Shown in pieces: positions 35,181-46,717 of a stretch of DNA of 64,000 nucleotides. Every line of letters begins with the position of its first letter. Position 1 is the first letter of the stretch. Position numbers and translations under genes: made by a program. The notes under the pieces were generated by a model that did no database searches, had not been told where the DNA came from, and saw only the letters and a program-made list of their open reading frames with translations. The DNA is from Purpureocillium takamizusanense (Eukaryota; Ascomycota; Sordariomycetes; Hypocreales; Ophiocordycipitaceae): positions 558,001 to 622,000 of the forward strand of contig NC_063070.1 in assembly GCF_022605165.1 (NCBI RefSeq), given 5' to 3'.

Positions 35181-35749
35181 ATGGCGCGTGGTTCCAAGTC
35201 TGCCGTTTGGTAAGCCGCCAAATGCCTTTCCTCCTCCATCCTCACCGCGCGCGCGCGCACACGACACACGGGCGAAATGCGGTGCAAGAAGAGCATGCTT
35301 CTTCGCCCGCCCTCCGCGCAACACCCGGAGGCGCAGAGCATACATGGGCTGATATTCTCCCCTCATCGCGACACGCAGGCAAATCATCCCCCTCATCATC
35401 GCCATCGCCGTCCTGTCCGCCATCGCCTGGGTCGTCTACCAGGTCTACATCTCCGCCACCAAGATCCGCGACACGGCGTCGGAGCGCATGGGCAAGAAGA
35501 ACGTCGTCTTCACCAAAGACGGCGTGCGCGTCGGCGTCAAGCAGGTCCAGAACGAAAAGTACGTCGACGCAACCCAGAGCTGGGTCGTCAAGGCCTGGAA
35601 CCTCGGCAACGCGCCCAAGGACGAGGAGCTGTAAGTCTTGCTTTCTTGCCCTGCCATCTTTCCCTCTATGATACGGGACCGCTGCTGCGCCTGCGGCTAC
35701 GAAGACATGAGGTCTGATACTTTCGTCCAGCAAGAAGAGGAAGAAATGA
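35181..35749 (+). CDS. Small conserved single-pass membrane protein of unknown function
   Basis: Three exons, 35181-35209, 35379-35630 and 35731-35749, encode 99 residues with exact phases. Introns are 169 and 100 nt with GTAAGC and GTAAGT donors. The first exon codes MARGSKSAV and splits a Trp codon. One hydrophobic helix follows (about 11-33, QIIPLIIAIAVLSAIAWVVY), then a charged conserved-looking region with ASERMGKKNVVFTKDGVRVGVKQVQNE, QSWVVKAWNLG, and an acidic-then-basic tail EELKKRKK supplied partly by the 19-nt last exon. I recall similar uncharacterised proteins in other Sordariomycetes but no function. The dibasic tail resembles, without exactly matching, a KKxx-type ER retrieval signal. 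If the second intron were retained the protein would end at EEL. Confidence 0.8.
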
Positions 35750-36598
35750 GGCGAGCCCGCTTCTAGCGCAGGTAGCGTAGGCGGCGACGGCGATGGTGGC
35801 TGTGGGCGGCGGTGCCATGTTTTGCGACACGCGACCGGCAAACCCCCCCACCCCTCAATGCCCTCATGACGATCGCCGCGGATCGCACCTGCTCATGCCA
35901 CTGCAAAGCACGAGTCGCGCTGCCGCTGCGGCGTGATATAACGAATGATGACAACATTAGTGTTTTGGGAGACCGTTACCGTCACACGTTCCCCATTCGC
36001 GTCGCGTCGCAGGCGGCTGCGCGATGGGACGTGATCGGGGCGTCGAAAGCTGAAACCTCGTTTGAGGCTCTAAGCGGCGGGCCTCTGCAGGGGATGCAAG
36101 GCCTGTCATTCGTGCGGTCATGCTCTGTCACTTCATGTACATAGAAGAAAAAAGTGACGAGCCGAGGAGGCGAAGAGCCTTAGTTATTAGTGCGGTGCGT
36201 TGGTGGTGCTGCCAGTATGCCTCGTGCGTTTCATTGTCAAACAGGTGGCAGGCTTACCATGTATGGCGCCGCGATATTGCAACATTCACCGAGAGCCACT
36301 CCACCATGGTTCATGTTGCGATTTTCTCCTCAGTAGACATTCACGTACGATGAGCGTTGTAGCATATCACCCAAGAGTAGAGACCCAACAAGAGACGCCA
36401 AACCCAGTTCGCAACCCAGTCCGCGGGCACACAAACGACTGTGTACGCAGCGAGCCTGCAGTCCGAAGAAACTAGTATACGTAGTTCACACACACCACTC
36501 GCCATGCCAAACCGGGGGTATGGAAAGCTCGCCTGCCTGAAGATCGCAAATCGAAACCAAACGGATTGATGATCCTCCTCACACGCCTCCCATGCTTC
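35750..36598. other. Convergent 3' intergenic region
   Basis: It lies between the stop codons of the small membrane protein and the Zn2Cys6 gene. No domain-bearing ORF or long repeat was seen. Confidence 0.55.
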
Positions 36599-38601
36599 TC
36601 AAATCGTTGTTGTCGTGAAGTTCTGTAGCTGCAGCCATGTCTTTGCCGTCCACTCGTCGATCTTGCCCGACGTGCCCATTGCCTTGCTCACCAGCTCGGC
36701 GGTCTGACGCTGTATCGTCTCCCGCTGCATCGCCTCGCGCTGATGCAGGGGATCATTCGCCCCAGCCCCCGCTGCCGCGGGTGAGAGCCTGCCCGAAAGC
36801 AGCTTTTGGAAGTCATGCGCCTGCGGGAAGGGGTTGGCTACCAGTCCGTCTCGACGAATGAGCATAGATGGGACCCGGACGTTAAGCTGGGAATACGCGT
36901 CAGTTTGCATCGCAGCGAGCGACAAAGAGTATCTAGATGTCTTCCTTACCTGGGTGAGCATGTGCGCATATCGAACGCCCAACTGGTTCCCAATGTATTC
37001 GAGGCGGCCCTGCACCCACGCTCGCTGGGAGTCCGTGATGTAGTCCTGCCCATGGATGAGAGCTAGCGGCCAGGTCATGAAGTAGCCGCCCAGCCCCTTC
37101 TGCGCGTCCTCCTCGCCGCATCCAAAGCCCGACGAGAAATTGGCCCGCTCGAGAAGATCTTTTCGCTTTGAGAACCAGCCAAGCTGATACGGTACGGACG
37201 CGATGATGTCGGTGATGGTGTCGACGCACGTGCGAGCGGCTGTGGCGTACTCAGGTGTCGTCCGATAGTCCACAGGAGACGAGATCCAAGCCGCGCACCG
37301 AACTATTATTGATGCCAAAACAAGGCGAGAGCATCGCATCATGTTCCATACGCTGCACACCCACAGGTCTTGGTACGCATCGACGCGCCCTGGGTACACC
37401 TCGGCTTTTGTGTAGTCGCCGTAAGGGACATTATCTTCCCAGGCGACCGTCTTCGCCTGAAAATGGTCCGGGAGATTCTTTGACCAGTTCGCGCATGCCA
37501 AATCATGAGCCTGACACCGCTTGATCATGTCCATCACTTTCTCGACGTGGTCGGGAGATCGGGTAGGCGTCGTTAGCAGTCGGTTGGTCTCCGCCCGAAG
37601 CTCTCCGATGACGATGTTCAGCCGCTGGCAGTCAGATGCATGCTCGTCTCGAACAGTGTCGTTCATCCACCAATCTGCACCCATGACGGGGCTCTTGGAA
37701 GTGGAAAGACTGTGGATAATCTATTTCGGGTTGAAGTGGTTAGCGAGGTCGGCCCACGACAGGGAGGGGACGTTACTGACCATTTGGGTTCGCACCGCGA
37801 TGAACATCGCCAAGCCAACCTTGGTCCGCAGTTGCTTGCGGCCCCTGGCCCTCGCGAGCTGGATCGCGCCTTCAATGTGCGATCCCCAGGCGAGCATACC
37901 CAACTGTCTGGCCGTGATGTTCTCGAACAAGCCTAACAGCAGCACCGATGCCAGTGTCGTGTCTTGCCTGGCTACTTCTGGATTCTGAATGGCGGCGAAT
38001 GTGGCCGATAGAGCCTTTGTGTATTTTCCCAGTGCTTCCTTTTCGAAATCGTTCCCCGTACCGACGCGGTTGTTGAGAGAGGCCAAGGCACAGGCATCAA
38101 AGGCATATCTGAAGTGCGGGGGCACGTTTCCTAGCTTCATCAAAGGGATGAGAAACTCCATGTAGCCCCTGACGCTCCCTTGGGGAGGCACAAGTACATA
38201 GTTTGAGACGAAGTGACAGGCTGCTTGGTCCTCAAGAGGCACTTGTGGCGATGCAGGAATGATCCAGGTGTCGGTGGAGGAAGCTGGAGAAGAAGAGGAC
38301 GCGGAGCTTTCGCTCGACTCGCCGTCCTTGCCGTACTTTTGCTCGAGGGCCTTCTTGTTGGCCTTTCTCGCCCTCCTCTCCGTCGCCTGCGTCTCGTTTC
38401 GGAAGACCAAGTCGAACTCGTCCTTGTAGCCGGGACATATCCTTCGGCTCTTGGCACACTGGTTACAGGTGGGCTTGGTTTCATCGCACTGGGTAGAGAA
38501 AAGTGAGCAGGTGTTTCCAAAGTCGAGGAGGGCTATCTTACCTTTATCCTGCGGGTTCTGCACATCTGACAGCCCCGGGAGGGTTTGCCGCAGTACACCA
38601 T
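36599..38601 (-). CDS. Zn(II)2Cys6 transcription factor with fungal_trans_2-like domain
   Basis: Nuclear sequence-specific regulator. Exons 38542-38601, 37781-38488, 36950-37720 and 36599-36886 give 608 residues, all phase 0. The binuclear zinc cluster is complete after splicing: C11-x2-C14-x6-C21-x6-C28-x2-C31-x6-C38 (GCQMCRTRRIK, CDETKPTCNQCAKSRRIC). Intron 1 falls inside the cluster, a common place in this family. A Ser-rich linker follows, then a helical region (ACHFVSNYVL, RYAFDACALASLNNR, LASVLLLGLFENI, WGSHIEGAIQLARARG) typical of the C-terminal regulatory domain also called DUF3468. Target genes are unknown; there is no obvious cluster around it. Upstream lies 8.1 kb without a recognisable gene. 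Confidence 0.92.
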
Positions 38602-39913
38602 GGTGGCAGGGACTCAAGGTGAAGAAATGGCCCAAAGCGGGTACGAGGTGAGGGTATTGATGCTTGGGACTAATAACCTGTAATGCTATGAGAGCCAAAG
38701 GGCTAGAGACAGGCGCTATGACTCCAAATGAAATCGAGCAAGGACGACAGATGCTTGGACCGGGTGCGGAAAGCTGAGGATGTGTGACGTCGCCCAAGAT
38801 GGTGGTGGCTGCACGCAGGCGGTTGGCGGGACGCGTATCGAGAGTAGCAGGCCGCCGACTTCTGGATTTCAAGGGAAGGCGTGTCAGCCTCGGTAAACGA
38901 GCAGGATGAGACGAGCGTAACCGGGGCCCAATGCCGTCTCCGGGTCGGTGACAGCAACCGGCGACGATGCCGGCGAGGTGAAAAGGGCGGCTTCTGTCGC
39001 ACCGAAGGCGCGTGCGCTAAACAAGGGCACGGCAGCGCAACTGAGACTGGCAGTGGACTGCTTCCTGTGATAGCTACGCGACCGGGTTCGGGGTACAAGT
39101 GACGACGAAGAGGGCAACAATGAAGACGGAAGCAGCGGCGAGATGGATTTTGATCCCTATGCCACGGGACGGGAATATCGATGAAGGGGGTGCTCACGGT
39201 GGTGCCGCGTCAAGGCGTGCTGGACATGCGGCCACTTAAACGTCGGCGGTGCTACCGTACGGGCTGCAGGAACAAAGATGTGGGTTTTGAGTGTTGGACC
39301 GCGGGAACGAGGAGTCGAGACGTGTGCATGAGACGATGCCAAGGTCAGAGTCTGAAGGATGATGGCTGGCGGCGCAGGAAGGGAGGGAAGGCGAGAACGG
39401 ATTGGACGATGTATGTAGGTGGTGGTAAAGGTGATGGTGGCTTTGCTTGATGAGTTGCGAGTGAGAGTTGACGCCGGTTTCGTTGCAGGATCCTGCGCCA
39501 CGAGTCGACGAGCTGTCGGGTGACAAGGGCAATCAGTGTCCCTGTGTGGAGGAGCGCGAGGCAGCGAGAGGCGCAAAGCAATGCGTGATGGCGAGGACGA
39601 GCAAGCAGACAGGACGAGGTCGATGGGTACGGTAGGTACGGTATACAGCACAGTCCAGACGAGACATGAGACGGCGGCACTTTGGTGGCAGACGCGGCGG
39701 CAGCGCATGGGGAGCGTCTGTATCTGTAAGTACTAAGTTACTTGGCTACTCCTAGTAACCAGTGAGGTATTCCATAGGACGCCTCCGGGCCCGTTGCAAC
39801 AGCTGTCGACGGACCACTGAGAGGCGAGGGCGTCGGCCTGGAACGGAGTCGGGGGGACCTGGCGGTTGACTTTGCCGACGGGGCCTCCCAGCTGCCTTGC
39901 CTGGGCTGCGCCT

Positions 39914-39943
39914 GGCTGGGCTGGGCTGGGCTGGGCTGGGCTG
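39914..39943. repeat. (GGGCT)n microsatellite
   Basis: Nearly six pentanucleotide copies within the 8.1-kb gene-free interval. Confidence 0.9.
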
Positions 39944-41429
39944 TCACTGAGGTCGGGTGTCTGCGTGCCCGCCTCCAGTGCCCACACGCCCCTGGAGCCG
40001 GGCGGGTTGCCCACCTCACTGAGACGGGGACTATTGCGGCGCTGCAAGTGCCCGTCACCTGGTACATGAGGTAACGTGAATGGGAACACGCTCCGGCAGG
40101 TACTCAAGGTATATGGATATATGGAATGAATGCTGCAAGCAGTGCGCATCGTTGAGCGACGTTGGCTGGCTACTTGCCTCTGCTAACCTTCCATGACACG
40201 CCGGCCATTTCGTGCTCCTGGCCTCCACCCCGTCTGTCTCTTCCTCAGTCCCCTCCATCCCAACCTGTATTGCTGCAAGACGACGGGCACTCCACAGTGT
40301 CATGTCGCGGAGGCCGCAACCCCATGGCCGTCCGCGGCACTGTAGTCCGCACTTACTGGCAAGGTAGGTTTGGCATTTGGATGCTTTACTTTGCACACTG
40401 AAAGATAATTCTGTTCGGGGACCTCTTTCCCGAAGCAATCGACCAACACGCGCACTCGGGTTTCCACTCCCGGCAGCCTGGATCTGGCTTGCGTATGAAG
40501 AGAGAGAAACCGAAGTATAAGTGAAGCGGCCCCGTAAGGTATGTACCTAAGGTACTAATGGAGCTGAGTCTGTCACTGACCTCCACTGCCGAGGACTCCA
40601 GCCCCCGAGAGCTGCCGCCGGTGACAAGGAAGCTGCTGCCCACATCGACACCAGGTCGTGCGCGGGCCACCACGTCTGTGCGGACATGCTGTAATACTGT
40701 ACTAATTCGTCCAAGCAGGAGCCAAACAGGACGCGCGACGCACGAGCGCGGGCGAGTGGAGAGAGGTGGACAAGAGCCTGGGCAAGGTTTTGAGTTTGGG
40801 TCCGCGTGGGAGGGATGGAGGGGTTAGGAGGTCAGTAAGGTAGGTAGTTGCCCCGGTGGGGTGGATCCGGGTACGGTACAGTGGGCGCGGGTTAGGTACT
40901 AGGTAGGTAGGTAGGTAGGCTGCAGCGGGCTGTCTGCATCCACTCCACCATTTTCTCCAGGGCTGGGCTCCGCTCCATGCCTGTCGCTTGCTTGCTGCAG
41001 CCCACCTCATCCCTCACAGGGCAAGCTACAACAAGTGTAACACACACGCCACGGCCGGTCTGGACACGGAGAAGGAGAGACGGAGAGGGAGAGGGTGCGT
41101 GAGTGGACTCAGCTCGCCGCCGACGCAATGCCGCTGCGCCGTGACGAGGACGTCAGGTCAACGATCGTCAAGACATGCACCGAATGCAGCCTGACCGACC
41201 TCGGTGCCTTGTGTCGTCTCCAAAAGGGGGGTTATGCCAGCGAGTCTCAAGCTAGGTTGCCTCCTCCCCCTCCCCGCTTCCCCCGCGACGGCACTATCGT
41301 GTGGCCTCGAACCTGCACCTCGCCGTCCACGTTCTTGTCCGAGTTGGCAATCTAGCGACGGAGCACAGTTGTACGATGCCCAAAGCAGACTAGCGCCGCG
41401 TGCCCACGAGACTTGGTAGTGGCACAGCC

Positions 41430-41430
<1 letters not shown>

Positions 41431-41457
<27 letters not shown>
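41431..41457. repeat. (CAG)9 microsatellite
   Basis: Nine trinucleotide copies; no convincing ORF uses it. Confidence 0.9.
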
Positions 41458-41460
<3 letters not shown>

Positions 41461-44400
41461 CTATATACACTACAAGCACGTCCGCACGACGTGCGTAGGT
41501 AGCCAAGGTAAAGCATGAGCTGAGCTGAGGTGAGGGTGGGCGTGCGTCAGGTGGAATGTGGAGGAGCTGTGCACGTGCGAATAGTTTTCCAGGTTTAATA
41601 AGTGAAGGAAGGAAACCGAATCCTAGCCAAGGCCAGCTGGTTACGAGTCCGAGTGCTCCTGTTGCCGCTGCAACTGCAACCTTGGACGTGCCGATAGATG
41701 CTGGCCAAGGCAAAGGCAAAGCACCCAACTTCAGAGCGACCGCGATGGCGCGCAGGCCGCGATCCGGCCGAGAAAATGATCATCGCCGGTTGGACACAGT
41801 TGGTTTGTCGTTCGTTTGCGTCGGACATTTCTCTTTGCAGAGGCAGATCCAAGCGCCCCGTTGTGGCGCACCGCCAGTTCCCGGAAGCCGGGCGGCGGCG
41901 CTGCCGTGCCGTTGTCGAGCGCGTTCCTGACAAACTCGCTGGCAATTAACTAGTAGACAAGGACAAGGTACTAATGAGTTACTACGTAGTTACTACGTAC
42001 CGACCGGTAGTAGGCCCGAGGTTAGCTGGGGCCATCAATCCCCATGTGCGCCCCGCAAGGTTCCATCACAGCCTCTCTCGTCTCTGGCTGGCTGGGCTGG
42101 GCTGGTGGCGGCTTCGAAGTGACTAATAATCTAACCCAGCAACCTCAGCAGTCAGTCCCTCGTCTAAAAGACTCGGTTCGTCGTGCGCGCCAGCACCGGC
42201 CGGCGCCGAGCCCACACGCCATGCCGCCCGCCAGACCGGGCAGACGCACAGCACGGGCACCACCATCCCAAAGTACCGTGAGGCCATCATCCATGCACAC
42301 CCAAGATCCCCTGTTTCGACACGCGTTGCGTCGCATTGACAGCGGCGCTGGTCCTTGCCGGTCGGTGTGGATCGACCAACCAGGCAGTTAGTCCTCTTTG
42401 CCCATCTGATGAGCCGGCTCCATATGTTAACCTGCGTACAGCAGGGCGGTTGGCGCGTATCGCCGTCTGCAAGTGAGCCACGGTGCTGTGCATGTTGCGA
42501 CTACTACCTCGCCAAGGTACCTAAGGTAGTAGGTATACATTCATTCACCTTGGATGTGTGCAGTGCCGTGGCTTATTTATAGTCTGCCTTGTGTGATTTA
42601 CTTGGCGGGACGCCACTGATACGTAAGGAAGGTACTATCGCCCAGTCCTGCCGATGCCTTCCTTCTTGTTGTTGTTGAAAACCCTCCTCGAGTCCTTGCT
42701 GAAGCCCCTCATGCCCCTTTGCCCCAAACCATCCTCGCATCCATCCCGACCACGAACTGTATGTACAAGTTGTTTGACGCGAAGAGAGCGAGAGAGGCTT
42801 GGCTGATGCCGCAGACACGAAACTTGATAGCGACCCCCGTCCCCCTGCCGACGATCGACGCCCATCCTGGCAACCCGGGGACCAGCCAGCCGTCATTCGG
42901 CCAACCCACTCCCGCCGCGAGGAAACTCCATCTGTTCCGACTGAGATTGCCCCATGTTCATCACCCACACGCGATGCAACCGGTGCCTCTATCGGAAGGC
43001 AGACAGCCATCCGCACCACATCGTGCCACGCGCCGCCGTCGCTCCGCACAGTCTTGGGGCCATGCAACTGCCGAGCCCCCCCCCCCCCTCTTTCAGCGGA
43101 CGAATGTGCCTCGCACAAAAGGCAGGCCCCTGAGGCTGGAACGGGTACGACACCCTTGTGGCGCCGTCGAATCTCTCTGACCGCAATCCCCTGACAATCT
43201 GCCGCCCTCCCGCCCGCTCGCTTCCTTTGTGTCGTCGCATCGGCGCGTGTTTCGCGCCGATGCATCCGGGGCGCGCAAGCGAAGCGCCCAGCTGAACGTG
43301 CGGGCTGATGGAAGAAGCAACCATGCGTGGCCCCCTCCATCCGGCCGGCCGCCGAGCAGTTGTCGAGGTCCCATTCCGATTCGCCATTGCGACCGGCCAT
43401 GAACGCAGTCGCTCATCGCCGACACACGTAGCGAAGACTCTGCGTGCCCATAACTACCTACCTACTTTTACGTATTGACGGTGCATCTACTAATGTACCA
43501 AGGGTATTTACGCGTGGCGCTGCCAGACGACAGTCGAAACACCAGCATCACTAACACCAAGCATGATCCCGGCTATCTAGAGCAGGCCGACGCAACAGGT
43601 ACCAGGGCGGCTTTGCACTGCTGCGTGCTCAACTGCCATGTACTACTTACTCACTAGTAGTATGTACCATTGCCATCCCTGGCAGTCCAGTTGCTTGTTG
43701 CTGCCCGGCGATGAACCGTTTGTGCCATCGCCGCGCCATCTCCAAATCCCCTCATCCAGCCGTGAGAAGAGCCGTCTTGGCGGCATGTGGACGGGGGTTG
43801 TCTGGAGTCTCGTTTCGGCAGCAAATCACCCAACCACCCACCCACGAGTACCAACGTACGTACTGCGGTCTGATCATTGCTCCGCATGCACTAATAAACG
43901 ACAAGGACCTTATTAGGTTGGAACGCTACCACAGCCGCCGCTTCGCCTTGAGCTCCGCGTCTGTGATGGCCAGGGCAGGCGCAGCGCGAGAGACCCTGTC
44001 TTGGGCGACCGGCGAAGCCCATGTTGGTTCATGAGCACGAATACCTAGCCTAGCAGTGCATCCACTCGGTACAACTTACATGTTATTTGCTGGTCAGCCG
44101 GCAGGCAGGCAGGCAGCACGGGTGGACGGGCGGCGACCGACGCGATGGAATCTATCGGTCGGGGCTTGGCTTCGTCGCGCCACTTGCTGGTGGGCGAGCG
44201 TGGTGCCCAGCGGAAATAGTTGTTGAGAAGTTAATAGTAGTCCGCAGTAGTAATAATACGTGGTTCGCAGTCGCGCGGCGACTGGGGGCGCGCGCGCTTT
44301 GACGTTCGCGCAGCGACCCGCTGCCAGCTGTTTTGTTCCACGCGATTTCGTGGCCTGGCTGGGCTAGGGTTTCAAAACAGGCGCCCAGCGCAGATGAGCG

Positions 44401-44742
44401 GCGGGACATGTCTCGGCCGCTTAGTTAGTAAGATGGCGTGTGCCATGCTTGCGCTCGATGGTGGTGATGATGATGATGATGATGGATTTCATTAGTACTA
44501 GTATGTAATAGCATGGATGGCTGGCTGCCCAAGGACCCAAATGCCGCGCCGGGATGGATGACATCTAATAAACTAAGTTAGTTCGAAACCGTGCAGTTGG
44601 GCGCCTCACTTTGTTGATACGTAGTCACTAGTAATACCTCCGAACCGGGTGGCAGTTTACGGAAATCCGCCCACCCATGCCATGCGGCGGCCGCCACGCC
44701 GCCGCCGCCGTCTTCTCTTTTCTCCGTCCACACAGCGTCGAA

Positions 44743-44813
44743 GTCGTCGTCGTCGTCGTCGTCGTCGTTGTTGTCCGTATCGTGTCCGCCGCCGCCGCCG
44801 CCGCCGCCGCCGC
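44743..44813. repeat. (GTC)n and (GCC)n compound microsatellite
   Basis: About eight GTC units, a short break, then about nine GCC units. Confidence 0.85.
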
Positions 44814-46266
44814 GTATCCGCCGAATATACCCAGAAGCGGTATCCGTTCCGGCAGCGTTGCCGAATCATCAATCGCATCCTACCTTGCCCTGTCCCAGCA
44901 GTGCTCCGCGGTCCCTTTGCCTTGCAGCCCGGTAGTAGTACGTTAGTACATACATATATACGTACATACATACACACTACGTACCTCCCTAGCTCCCTGC
45001 GCGCATGCATGCAGGATGCTTTCCCCACGTACTGTAGTTACTTGTACTAACCTACTGATGTATGATGAGCGACCTAGTACATATGTGCATCCCCCAAGCC
45101 CAAGATACACGTAACATAAGAGGTATGCACGAGAGTCGTCGTGCCCGCCCCCCCCTTTGCGTGTGACAGGACATGCCTCGGCACGTGCGTAAAGTCCTTT
45201 GCACGCATCAAATCGTCGTCGTCTCCAAACCGGGATAAACGCCACCGCAACCCCAAGTATCAGTTTGCGGGGGGCGCCGCCTCATCATCTTCCAGAGCTG
45301 CCGGTGACGGAAACGCGGCGAGCGAGTGAGCGACGACAGGGAGGGGGGGGCATCACCACCACCAATGCAGAAACCATGCGTGTTGGTTCCGAACATACTT
45401 CCAGAAGGCACGCACGCACGCCCGCCTCACTTTTCTGCTAACAGTGTACGTACTTTGTATTTATGTATGAGCAATCGTGTGCTCTGCAGGTGAAGCTAAG
45501 GCTAGTAGTACCTGTTGATTTGATTTCCACGTTAGTACTACCTACTCTTCACATACTATACCTAGGTAGGTATCCACGTACCGACTGTACGTACATTGCC
45601 CATGCCGTGTAGTACCTCATGTTCACATGTACCCCAGACGCCTCATCGCGCAATCACCCCCCCCATCCCATCCCCGGAAACAGACCAAAGAAAGACTCTT
45701 GAATGAATGACAAAAACGAAGATGTCTCAAAAAGCGCCACCACTACTACCACCACCAACAACCGCCACCACCACCACACTCTAACCCCAACCCTGACCCT
45801 GACCCCCTTCAACCCTTTCCACCCCAGTCCGCCCCCCCCTAACTTTCGGCCGATCGCGAACCCGGGCGTTTCCTCATCTGCCATGATACGCACGCACGTT
45901 TCCGCTCGTCCGCGGGTGGGTGTGTTGTCGAGGAGGCACCATGTCTCGACCCACCTCATCATGTGTGTATGTAATTGTACGCACTTCAGACGCCTAGGTA
46001 GGTACTGTTGTCTATCCCTCGTGGGTGGAACCCCTGAGGGAATACCTTGGGGGGGGGGGGGGGGATCCGGGGATCCCTGGGGCCGAGGTCATGCCTGTTG
46101 CTCGTTGCTCCCCCATGCTGTGTTGACGACGGTGGCGCCGTCACTTGAAGACGCTCTCACACCTGACAACTCCCGAGGGGACAGGAGAGGTGGAGTCGCC
46201 CCGCGTCTCCGTCGCTTGTCACTTCAGTCAGTAACGGTTAGTGGATGTACTTTGTACCCCGTTGTT

Positions 46267-46300
46267 CATCATCATCATCATCATCATCATCGTCGTCGTC
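46267..46300. repeat. (CAT)n-(CGT)n compound microsatellite
   Basis: About eight CAT units followed by three CGT units; it generates artefactual poly-His and poly-Ile ORFs. Confidence 0.9.
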
Positions 46301-46717
46301 ACCAATGTATACCACACGGACTGCTCGTCGTCTCGTACGCATTTCTACGTCGCGTACCGTACTGTACTGCACAGCAAACATAGCAAAGACACGTGCCCAA
46401 GCACTCGTCCACCCAAAACGCCCTGGGCATACTCGTGCCTGTCCCTCCTCTATCTTGCCGGTACACTCGTTCCCACTCGTCCCGTCCCGGGGTCCAGAGA
46501 CATGCCCTGCTGCGCCTTTCCCCAGTCGGCGCGCGTGTCAGCCGTCCCCATGGGGTGATGCACGACGTCTCGGCTGCCACATGGCGGCCATGAACACCAC
46601 CACGGCGCCCCGAGCCGCGGCCATTCGACAGCCCTTCCCCCCAGATGTCAAAGCGAGCGACTCAGGGGAACGGAGGCGTCAGCGCATCTCCCGGTACTAG
46701 CGACGGAATGAGGGCCC

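Larger units (their letters stand above)
38602..46717. other. 8.1-kb interval with no recognisable gene
   Basis: This is the longest gene-free stretch, between the 5' end of the Zn2Cys6 gene and the 3' end of the exportin gene. ORFs on both strands (for example 42573-43400 minus, 39157-39708 minus, 45703-46383 plus) are low-complexity and lack conserved blocks or believable introns. It is rich in microsatellites: GGGCT at 39914-39943, AGGT at 40900-40919, CAG at 41431-41457, GTC and GCC near 44743-44813, CAT near 46267-46290. It also has a 16-G run at 46049-46064 and many GTAC palindromes. It is not AT-rich or RIPed. A long regulatory region, long non-coding RNA or lost gene are all possible. 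Confidence 0.5.

Noticed and set aside
42573..43400. 275-codon minus-strand ORF in the 8.1-kb interval
   Set aside because: No recognisable motif, irregular composition, and nothing upstream or downstream to form a gene model.
45780..45820. Telomere-like CCCTGA/CCCTAA-like units
   Set aside because: Only a few degenerate units inside GC-rich sequence; not an array of the fungal telomere repeat.
46241..46558. ORF with an apparent hydrophobic segment (poly-Ile/Val)
   Set aside because: The segment is the translation of the CAT/CGT microsatellite.
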